Positions 24,980 through 33,595 of a DNA stretch of 64,000 nt are shown here, one piece after another. The position numbers and the translations under genes are program-made. The stretch is taken from contig NC_086283.1 in NCBI RefSeq assembly GCF_021018805.1, forward strand, positions 16,892,162-16,956,161. The letters run 5' to 3'. How positions within the stretch are numbered: the stretch's first letter is position 1; every line of letters begins with the position of its first letter. The DNA comes from Prinia subflava. Taxonomy: Eukaryota > Chordata > Aves > Passeriformes > Cisticolidae. The notes beneath the pieces are model-generated. The model saw nothing but the letters and a program-made list of their open reading frames with translations. It ran no database searches and was not told the origin of the DNA.

Positions 24980-27900
24980 AGTGTCGCGGGCAGCCCTGCC
25001 CGCAGCCTGCCCGCAGCGCTCACTCGCCGGCCCCGCGGGCTCGCAGCCCCGCCGGGAGAATCGAAACGCAACGAGGGCACAGAGCTGCCTTCATCTGGGA
25101 GCCGCAGCGCAAGGGCTGCGATGGGGCTTTCCGTTTGCTTGGTTGCTTTTTGGATTTATCTTCGTTTCTCTCTCTTGATCTCTGTCTTTTTAAAAAAATA
25201 ATAATAATTTTGGTGCGGTCCTCATCGAAGCCCAGGTTGCCGTAAGCCCTCCCTCCCCCCGGCACTGCCTGCTCCGGGCTTGTTTGCTTGACGCACCTCT
25301 TCCACCGCCGTGTCCCCCGCCTCTGACCGACAAGGTTCTCGTTACGGAACTGATTCTCCGGGTAGGGGAATAAAAGTCCTTTAAAAGGCTTCACCTCCTT
25401 CACCCCGTGGCAAGCACATCGTTTACAGGCGGGTTAATCGTACCGCGGGGGCCCGTCGCTGCCCCCAGCTCCCGGGGTGCGCTCCCGCGTCCCGCAGAGG
25501 GGCCTGGGGGTATTCCACAGCAAACATACAGAAGGGAGAGTCAGACTGGGGAGGGGACGTCAGCAAGGGAGCTGGCTCTCCCCGAAGCCCCGAGGACACA
25601 GGCAAGGGATGAAGCACTCCGGTGTCAACCGGACCCGGGCAGGGGGGACATTCGGGCAGAAGCCCTCGCCCCACTCCGCACCGCTGTGATTCACCCGCCT
25701 TGGCCCCGAAGCTTCGAGCGGGTTTTACCGATGAAAGCGGCTCCTGTTGCAGGGCTAATTAAACGAGGGAAGCGTGCGGGGGCTGAGCCTGCTTCGCTCG
25801 GGGCGCCGCGGCCCCCGCTGACCCACGGTGCCCGGGACGGCCGGAGCCTGTCGGGGCTGCGTTCTGGAGGTTTCACCGGAGCGCTGGCCTCGTTGGCGAA
25901 ACGAGCAGGGCAGGGCGAAAGAAGGAGCAGGTCAGCCCCGCAGCTGTGCGGCGGCACCGCCTGTCCCGGGGAGGAAAAGAACACAAGAGAAAAAGGGATC
26001 AGCAGATCACCCAAGGGGACCGTCAGGGATGTGTCCCTGGCCGGAGAGCGAAGGGGGGCTTGGTTCTCCCCGACACCTCGGGGAAAAGCCCCGGCCCTTG
26101 AGAGGAGAGCCGCTGGGCGATGCGGCCGGAGAGGATGGCGAAAGACGAGCAGTGGAAATCGTCATTTTAATTGTTTAAAATAATTTAAATCGTTTAACAC
26201 CTTTGTTCCAACACATCCTCGGGGCTGGCGAAATCGTGGCCCCGTCTTCACGGAGTGCCGGCTGCCGGTGACACCCTTGGTGACCGCTACCGGTGTGCCC
26301 GCCGATGCGCGGAGCCGACACCCGAGTGCGTGTCCCGACCGTCGGTCTCGGACAGGACAGGACCCCCTGCCCACCTGCGGCGCCCCTCAGATCCCTGCTC
26401 CTGAGCACTGAACGGCTCTGCTCCGAGCAGTCCCGGCCCGGGGCCACGGGGAGCGGTGACTCCCGGTGCCGACCCTCTAGCTCCGGGCCGCGGCTCTGCC
26501 CAGTGCTGCGGGAGAAGAGCTGGAAGCGAGAGGAGACACGACTTTCTCCTCTGGGCTCCCAGCAACGAGAAGAGCGCTCGAGCCCCGGCACACCCCGGGG
26601 TGTCCCCGCAGCCGCCTCGGGGACCTGCTGCAAGCAGAGGAAGTTCCCCAGGATGGGCTTGAATCTGCTTCCCCGGCGCTCGGCAGCTTCCCGGGGTTGG
26701 CCCTCGGCAGCTAGAGACCGCTGTTTAGAGCCCCTAGGGGTGCTGGTTCAAACGGGGCGATTTGTCCCCGGGAAGCGGGTTTGTGTTCTCACACCTGCTG
26801 TGACGCCCCAGGGAGAGACGGGCGGGCCCGGGAGGGGCCGGAGCGGGGTTGGTACGGGGACAGAGCCCCATGCCTGCCTGTCCCATATCCTCCGCCTACC
26901 CGGCAGGGGCCATGGGACCCGTCCGTGCTCGGGCAGGGGCGCGGGGCAGTGCCCGCAGCCGCGGGGGTCCCGGCGGCCGTCGGGGCAGCACCCGGCCGCT
27001 CCGCAGCGCCGCCCCGCGCCCAGCCCCGCCGCAGCCTCTCCGCTCGTGGTGCCGGCAGAAGAACTGGGGCAAGAGCTCCTCCCGGGACACCCCCTCCTTG
27101 TTCTTCCTCTCGCTTTATCCCCATCGGCTCCTCGGAGAATCTCTGCACGTCAAACCCCAACTCGGCACTACCAGGGTCACTCGTCGGGGTCTCTCCGTTC
27201 CCCCGGTGCTCGCCATTGGGTGGGGAGGGTCTGCCCAGCCTCGCCCGGCTCCCGGAGAAAGGCCCAGGGCAGGAGGGGGCTGCGTATTCCGGGTGCGGGC
27301 TCGGAAACAGCCGGGGCGAAAAGGCAGCGGCCTCGGCACGCTGGGGAAGGGGCGGCTCTGCCCCTGCAGCTGATGCCTGTCTGGCGACTCCCGAGGCCGT
27401 GATGCCTCCCCGGAGCCGTGGGCTTGCGGTTGCCCCTCAGGGCTCAGTCACGCAGAAAGGCTGACTAAAGTCTGTGTCCCCCGCAAGAGCGGGACAATAG
27501 AGCCACCCTTCGGGTCACAGGTCACCTCCTCGCTGATTGAGATATTCGCCACTTCCCCCCACCCTCTCTGTTCCTCGGAGGCGTGCGGGGGTTTTCAAGG
27601 GGGCAGCCGGAGGCTGCGGATGCTCTCGGCCGGGCCGGGGTGCCGAGGCCCGGGCTTCCCCCGCTGCCCGCTCGCGGGTCTGCACCGTTCCTCCTACTAA
27701 TGCCTTAGCGAGGGGCAGAGATGATGAAGACTGGGTATTTCCCCCTTTCAGATGGTGGCCTTTCCTGGGGTCGCTCCGGTGCGTGGGCACCCCAAGGTGC
27801 AGGGAGCCGCCTCAGCTCCCCGCGGGGCTGCGACACCCGTTGCTCCCCTACTCCGAGGTTTTGCCCATTTGGGTCACAGGACACAATTTATTCTGCAGCG

Positions 27901-28204
27901 TGTGAACCGGTCCTCGTGGTTTTTCCACTCGCTTCCGAGCCTGGTGCATATGCCCCACGCTGGTGAACGGTCATCTTCATTTTAGCGGGGAAACGTCTCC
28001 CCATCACCACAAAACGAGCAACAAACCCTGGTCCGCGGGCGAGGCTGGCGGTGTCGGTGCCGGCCCAGCTCCCTGGGGCGCGGGATGCAGCCCGTTGGCA
28101 CCTACGTTTCCTCGCCACTCAAGTCTTTCTGCCTGCCTCCGTCTGGCCTTTGATATTCCTCGCCCCCTCCCCTTGCCTAAGTTCAGACCTGTTTACTCCA
28201 GCCC
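24980..28204. promoter_or_regulatory. CpG-rich domain upstream of ZIC3 (several islands)
   Basis: About 3.2 kb of largely GC-rich, CpG-dense sequence. Open frames of 258 and 369 codons (25407-26183 and 26293-27402) lie here, but they overlap other long frames in all phases, their products are Arg/Pro/Gly/Ala-rich without domains, and no ordered splice sites were found. Broad CpG domains of this kind are typical Polycomb-regulated (bivalent) regions around developmental transcription-factor genes; that role is inferred. A non-coding transcript could start here. Confidence 0.6.
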
Positions 28205-28420
28205 GGATCTCTGAAGTTCAAATGTACATGTGCTTCCCCCTCCGCTGAGTGACAGCTACAATGGAAATGTCTCGTTCGCTCCTGGTTTGCATATAATTAC
28301 ACCGGAGATGCAATATGTTTATGGCAGGAGAAAAACTACTTGTCTTTACGCTTGTTAAGGATATTCATTTAACCGCGATACAGCGCGGTTTAAAAGCTCT
28401 TTAGGGTGGAGGGAATATTC
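28205..28420. promoter_or_regulatory. Candidate enhancer with MEIS, SOX, POU and homeobox cores
   Basis: AT-rich island between CpG blocks, with TGACAG (28250-28255), SOX-type ACAATGG (28258-28264), POU-like TTTGCATA (28286-28293) directly followed by TAATTA (28294-28299), and a hairpin (28371-28377 with 28384-28390). It lies about 4 kb upstream of the ZIC3 start codon. Zic genes are expressed in early neural and pluripotent tissue where SOX and POU factors act, so the motif mix is suggestive; direct evidence is absent. Confidence 0.3.
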
Positions 28421-29144
28421 CCCTCGTCGCGGGCTCGCAGCTCGGCGCGAAGGGACTTTTGTTGCTGTTATCCCGGGTTCGTTCTGCCTTTTCCTCCCAC
28501 CCCTGGTGTAAGGGACAAGGGAAATCCACGGAGGCACCGACCTGCCCCTCCTGGGGCTGTTGCTGAAACTTCACCTGTCCCTGCCCCGCTGCGAAATCGG
28601 CCATAACGAGGGGCACCTACTGGGGACCGCGTTTTCCTCCTGCGCTGAAGGGCCTAGACCTTGCTGTCTTCCCCCTGGCAAGGCTGTCCGGACTAAGGCT
28701 GTGCCGGGGTTAAGCCCCGGGAGTCCCCGGGCCAGGGCAGCACCGCGGGAAGCCTGGCAGGGAGGTCCCGGCGGGCTCCGGACGCGGAGGGACCCGCAAC
28801 GCTTTCCAGGGCTTTTTACATTTTTGTCGCTCTTAATTTCCAAAAACACTCAAAGGGAAAACAAAAGAAAAAGAAAAAGAAAAGTAGGAGAATTGCACAA
28901 TATTTGTTCTTGACGCAAAGGAGGGGGTCTTTGCCTTCCCCTCGCGTTGGGAGCGCGAAAGGAAAAGGGAGCCTGGAGACTACTTTTCTGGTTGCTGCTG
29001 TTTGCACGTTTGCAACTGAGATAGATTTTTAATGGAAGAGAAACGATGTACCGTGACTTCTGGAAAATAAATTGAGTTTGGCCAGAAATACTGCCGAATA
29101 AAAATGGAAATTGCTGAAGTGTTCAAGTACAAAATATATTTTAT
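28421..29144. other. Spacer, GC-rich then AT-rich
   Basis: GC-rich to about 28800, then AT-rich with a short AAAGAAA purine stretch near 28860-28885. No gene seen. Confidence 0.5.
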
Positions 29145-29168
29145 GTATATATATATATACACACACAC
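29145..29168 (+). repeat. (TA)n(CA)n microsatellite
   Basis: About 8 TA units grading into about 5 CA units. A short compound dinucleotide repeat. Confidence 0.85.
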
Positions 29169-29279
29169 GCATCTATTCTGAAAACTCAGCAAGTGAAAAA
29201 AATCATAGGCTATACGGAAAATGCCTTTTTTTAAAAAATAAACAAACCGAAATCATTCTATACAATTTTTTGCTCCCCG

Positions 29280-29480
29280 AATTGGCAAATTCCAGTCAGG
29301 AAGCGATTGGGGTGTAAATAGTGACAAGATGCCAGTGCAGATGCTGCTGGGTGCACACACCCAGGCAAAGTTTGTAGAGTAGGAGTGGGAAACATATAAA
29401 AAGAGATTTATAGGTTAATTGATGTAGCCTGATCCTCAAGTACACAGCTAGCTGCAAGGCAGGCTGTAGCCACCAAACCC
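29280..29480. promoter_or_regulatory. Candidate regulatory segment with TATA-like and RBPJ-like motifs
   Basis: Complex sequence containing AGTGGGAAAC (resembles the RBPJ/CSL core), TATAAAAAG (from 29395) and a TTAATTGATG homeobox-like site within about 200 bases. Lies 3.1 kb upstream of ZIC3. Function is inferred from motif density only. Confidence 0.22.
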
Positions 29481-29499
29481 TCCCGAAACGATGAGTCCT

Positions 29500-30010
29500 C
29501 GCCCAAAGCTACGATCGCTTCGTTTTACTTCCCAGACTCAAACCCTCGGGATGATTTTCCCGAAGCCCCGTGATCCCGCCGCTGCCGACGCGGCGAGATT
29601 TTTTTAAGGCGAAAAACAGCTTAATTTTTCTTTTTTCTTTTTCTTTTCTTTTTTTTTTTTTTTTTTTTCAAAGCTTCTGCCGCCGTGAAGCCACAGTCGC
29701 TCCTTCTCTGCGAGCCGGAGGGTTTCCCAGCCCACACGCACGCCTCCCGGTCGGGGCAGCCGCAGCCCCGCGTGGCGTGGGCACCTGGGCGGGCAGCGCG
29801 GCTCCGCCACCGCCACCGGCCCGTCCCGGCCCGGCGCGCCCCACCCACTGGGGACACAATGCCACACGTGAGGCCTCTGCACAAGCAGGGGTCAGTCGCC
29901 CTCGGTCGCCCCAGGTCGGCGACTTCAGAGGCGCTGCCCTCCCCGGCGCTCAGCTGACGGGAATATTTGAATTTCCCACACCCCACCCCTCCCCTCCTTT
30001 TTTTAAAAAA

Positions 30011-30015
<5 letters not shown>
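29500..30015. other. CpG-rich block with T-rich tract
   Basis: GC-rich apart from a pyrimidine tract at 29628-29669 that ends in 20 T. No gene seen. Confidence 0.5.

Positions 30016-30057
<42 letters not shown>
30016..30057 (+). repeat. (TA)n array, 21 units
   Basis: 42 bases of uninterrupted TA. Likely polymorphic and cruciform-prone. Confidence 0.95.
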
Positions 30058-30062
<5 letters not shown>

Positions 30063-30560
30063 TATTGGGGGGTCGATTGTTGTCGAGAAAATCCAACACG
30101 TGCGGGAGGTAATTTATGACCCCGCCGCAGCCCTCCGGAGACAGGCAGGTAGAGCCTCAGAGGAGCGAGGGGGTGCGCGGCCTCGTCCCGGCGCCCCCGG
30201 GGGCCGTAGGATTGTGACCGGGTATCCCGGGCCCTGTCCCGGCCTCCCCGCGTCCGGGCTCCCGGACGAGCCGCGGGCAGGGCAGCGATCCTGCCGGTTC
30301 TCCCGCCTCCCGCGGAACAGCCCGGGGTGCAGGGGGGACAGCGCGAAGGCGGCCCCGACCGCCGGCCGTGGGTGCCCCCGGAGGGTCCCCCCAGGGCGGG
30401 TCCCCGCGCCCCCGCCTCCTGCGCTGCTGCGGTCGTGCACCAACGGCAGCGACGGACTCACCTTCCAGCTTTGGGACTGCTCTTGGCGGCTGTGGCCTGG
30501 GAAATTTGAGTGTTTGACGGGCACCGGTGTTATTTCTCGGGGAGATTTTATATTGGTGGG
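30058..30560. other. CpG-rich block
   Basis: GC-rich sequence with chance open frames on both strands. No domain or splice pattern supports a gene. Confidence 0.5.
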
Positions 30561-30619
30561 ATTTTTTTTCTCCCGTCTTTTTATTTTTTTTTTTCCTTTT
30601 CTCTCTCTCTCTCTCTCTC

Positions 30620-30659
<40 letters not shown>
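30561..30659 (+). repeat. Pyrimidine tract: T-rich, (CT)10, poly-T
   Basis: Nearly pure pyrimidine for about 100 bases, with a (CT)10 core at 30601-30620 and T runs of 10 and 28. Confidence 0.9.
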
Positions 30660-30662
<3 letters not shown>

Positions 30663-31072
30663 CTCTCCCTGCAAACCTTAAAATAAAGAAGACGAAGCCT
30701 TTCCCGGGGCTGACTGGGGGGAAGAATGTGAAAGGGCCGTGGTTATAAAGCGCTGCTTGAAGCGGGCTCTCAATGCGTCTCTGAACTTGATCAGATTTTA
30801 CGTTTCCTGCAGAGAGCCGGCGGCAAGCCTGAGACCTGCCCAATAGCCAGACTTGGGGGCTCAGCAAACCTCAGGATATTACAATTACAGCCATCTTTCT
30901 TTCTGCCTTTTATTTCCAGTCTTGCTCCCCATAGTTCTTTGCAAATGCTTTCCAGAACAGAAAATGAGTGGATTTATAGCGCTGTCTGCAACTGATAATT
31001 ATTCCAAGGCAGAACGTTTCCCCTACAAAATAAAATAAAATAACCCCCACAAAAACAAAAACTAAACAAGGC
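30660..31072. other. Spacer, no gene seen
   Basis: About 410 bases between two simple-repeat tracts. No coding or RNA feature recognised. Confidence 0.5.
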
Positions 31073-31414
31073 AAAAAAAAAAAAAAAAACACAGAAAGAA
31101 AAGGGAAAGAAAGAAAGGAAGGAAGGAATAAAAAGAAAGAAAAAAGAGACAGAAAGAGAGACGACAGAAAGAGAGAAAGAGAGAAAGAGAGAGAGAAAGA
31201 GAGAAAGAGAGAAAGAGAGAGAGAGAGAAAGAGAGGAAAAGAAAAGAAAAGAAAAGAAAAGAAAAGAAAAGAAAAGAAAAGAAAAGAAAAGAAAAGAAAA
31301 GAAAAGAAAAGAAAAGAAAAGAAAAGAAAAGAAAAGAAAAGAAAAGAAAAGAAAAGAAAAGAAAAGAAAAGAAAAGAAAAGAAAAGAAAAGAAAAGAAAA
31401 GAAAAGAAAAGAAA
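31073..31414 (+). repeat. Polypurine tract ending in (GAAAA)35
   Basis: A run of 17 A, then about 145 bases of GAAA/GA/GGAA-type purine repeats with few interruptions, then 35 perfect GAAAA units plus GAAA (31236-31414). The + strand is almost all purine for about 340 bases. Such mirror-type homopurine tracts can form triplex (H-DNA). It ends about 1.15 kb before the ZIC3 start codon and about 0.66 kb before the first CCAAT box. Confidence 0.97.
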
Positions 31415-31784
31415 TTAACGAGAGTACGAAAAAACCAGCTAGGAGCCGCCGTGCCGGGCGCTGCTCGGCCGCGCTCCGCGGGTCAGCAGGGGATGGAGAA
31501 CGGAGCGAGGGGGAAAAAGGGGGCTGGACTCGGCCGGCGGGGTGAACCCCGGCCCGATCACGCTGCGCACCGAGGCTGAGGGGCAGGAGCCGGCTCTCCA
31601 CGCAGGGTGCGGGCGGTTCTGCTCTAGTGTTTAATCACGAAAAGATAAAAATGAATAGAAAAATAAGCATATAAAGTATGTATTATTAGATAGATATGTA
31701 TGTGTATATATACATAAATAAACTGTAAACAGCTTCGTCTTTACTGTTTTTTTTTAATTAAACTTTATTTTTGAACCAACGCGG
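31415..31784. other. Spacer between purine tract and promoter island
   Basis: GC-rich to about 31620, then an AT-rich stretch (31625-31780) with short TA-rich runs. No gene seen. Confidence 0.5.
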
Positions 31785-32559
31785 CGGCTTTGCAGCGGCT
31801 TTACGCCTCCCCGCCGCGCCGCCTAGGGCGAGCATCTCGCGCGGCGTGGGGCGGCGCTGGCAGGGCACGGGCGGCGGGACGCAGCGGGACACGCGGGGCG
31901 GGGGCGGCGGCGGGGGCAGCGCGCACGGAGCCGGGAGCCGGGCGGGGCCCGGTGCGGGGCACAGGCGGGGCCGGCCGGGCCGCCCCCCGCGCGGAGCTCC
32001 CCGGGGCTCCCGCCGCCCCCGGCCCGCCGGGCCCCCGCGGCCACCCCCGCGGTACCTGCGGGGCGCGCGCGTCCAATCAGTGGCCGCGGCGGCGCGGAGC
32101 GCGTGCCAATCAAGCGCGGCGCCGCCAATGGGGCGGCGGGCGGCGGGTCAGGTGACTGTCGGCGCGCGGCTCCCCATTGGCGCGGCGCGGCCTGGCCCCG
32201 GAGTTGGTTTATGTGCGAGGCGCGGACGAGCGCCCCGTCAGTGCCCCGACGGTGCCGAGCGGGAGTGGGGCCGCGCTGCGCCTCCTCTCCCTGCTGCGCC
32301 GCCCTGCCCGGCCCGGCGCGGGGGGCGGGTGGCTGTTTTGGGGCTCGTTGTTTTGGGTTTTGTGTTTTTGGATTTTTAAATTTTTTTTTTTTTGTGTCGG
32401 TCACGGGGTGCTCGCTTCGCTGCCCGCCCGCGGCCGGGGCCGCGCCTGCCCGCAGCGGGGGGCGGGGTGGGGGTGCGTTTTGGGGTGGTTTTGTACTTTT
32501 TTGGGGGCGGGAGAAGGGGGAGGCGGGCAGGCTGCTGCCGCGCCGACGGCCCCGCGCCC
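31785..32559 (+). promoter_or_regulatory. ZIC3 CpG-island promoter and 5' UTR
   Basis: Very GC- and CpG-rich sequence directly before the ZIC3 start. Four CCAAT boxes cluster here: 32073-32077, 32106-32110, 32125-32129 and, inverted, 32176-32180 (NF-Y-type sites), with GC-box-like GGGCGG text and an E-box (CAGGTG, near 32149-32154). There is no convincing TATA box, so dispersed initiation around 32200-32300 is likely. An ATG at 32211 opens a different frame that overlaps the ZIC3 start. The exact start site cannot be read from sequence. Confidence 0.75.
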
Positions 32560-33595
32560 ATGACGATGCTGCTGGACGGAGGGCCGCAATTCCCGGCGCT
32601 GGGGGTGGGCGGCTTCGCTGCGCCCCGCCACCACGAGATGCCCGGTCGCGACGCCACCGCCGGCGGCATGGGGCTGGGCCCCTTCGGGGACTCCTCGCAC
32701 GCCGCCGCCTTCAAGCTGAACGCGGCCCCGCACGACCTCGCCGCCGGGCAGAGCTCGGCATTCACGCCGCAGGCGCCGGGCTACGCTAGCGCACTCGGCC
32801 ATCACCACCATCACCACCACCACACCGGCCAGGTGCCCTCCTACGGCGGGGCTGCCGCCTTCAATTCCACCCGCGACTTTCTGTTCCGCAACCGCGGCTC
32901 TGGCATCGCGGACGCTGCCTCCGGGACAGCGCAGCACGGGCTCTTCGGCGGCTCCCCCGGCGGCTTGCACGGCCCCGGCGGCATCCCAGACACCCCGGGC
33001 TACCTGCTCTTCCCGGGGCTGCACGAGCAGAGCCCGAGCCACACGTCCCCCAACGGGCATGTGGACAACGGGCAGATGCACCTGGGGCTGCGCGGGGACC
33101 TCTTCGGGCGGCCGGATCCCTACCGGGCCGTCTCCAGCCCCCGCACGGACCCTTACGCCGGCGCTCAGTTCCACAACTACAACCACATGAATATGAATAT
33201 GGGGATGAACGTGGCGGCCCATCACCACCACCACCACGGCCCCGGCGCTTTCTTTCGGTACATGCGCCAGCCCATCAAGCAAGAACTGTCCTGCAAGTGG
33301 CTCGACGAGAGCCAGCTCAGCCGGCCCAAGAAGAGCTGCGACCGGACTTTCAGCACCATGCACGAGCTGGTGACCCATGTCACCATGGAGCACGTAGGGG
33401 GGCCGGAGCAGAACAACCACATCTGCTACTGGGACGAGTGTCCGCGGGAAGGCAAGTCCTTCAAGGCGAAATACAAACTGGTGAACCACATTCGAGTGCA
33501 CACGGGGGAGAAGCCCTTCCCCTGCCCTTTCCCGGGCTGCGGCAAGATCTTTGCCCGCTCCGAGAACCTCAAGATTCACAAGCGGACGCACACAG
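32560..33595 (+). CDS. ZIC3: ZIC3 coding exon 1
   Basis: Encodes residues 1-345 and the first base of Gly346, through finger 3 (HKRTHTG linker). The donor is CACAG|GTAAA at 33596. The frame stays open past the donor to a TGA at 34054, but the GT donor, the precise join to exon 2 and the family's exon structure favour splicing here. Confidence 0.96.

Noticed and set aside
25407..27402. 258- and 369-codon + strand frames
   Set aside because: CpG-rich DNA has few stops; competing long frames lie in other phases, and the products are low-complexity Arg/Pro/Gly/Ala without recognisable domains.
31062..31601. 179-codon - strand frame rich in Phe/Ser/Leu
   Set aside because: Runs through the polypurine/GAAAA tract; not a protein.
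32392..32559. In-frame N-terminal extension of ZIC3
   Set aside because: The upstream codons have no ATG in frame, and the ZIC3 family starts at [10 protein letters not shown]. It is 5' UTR.
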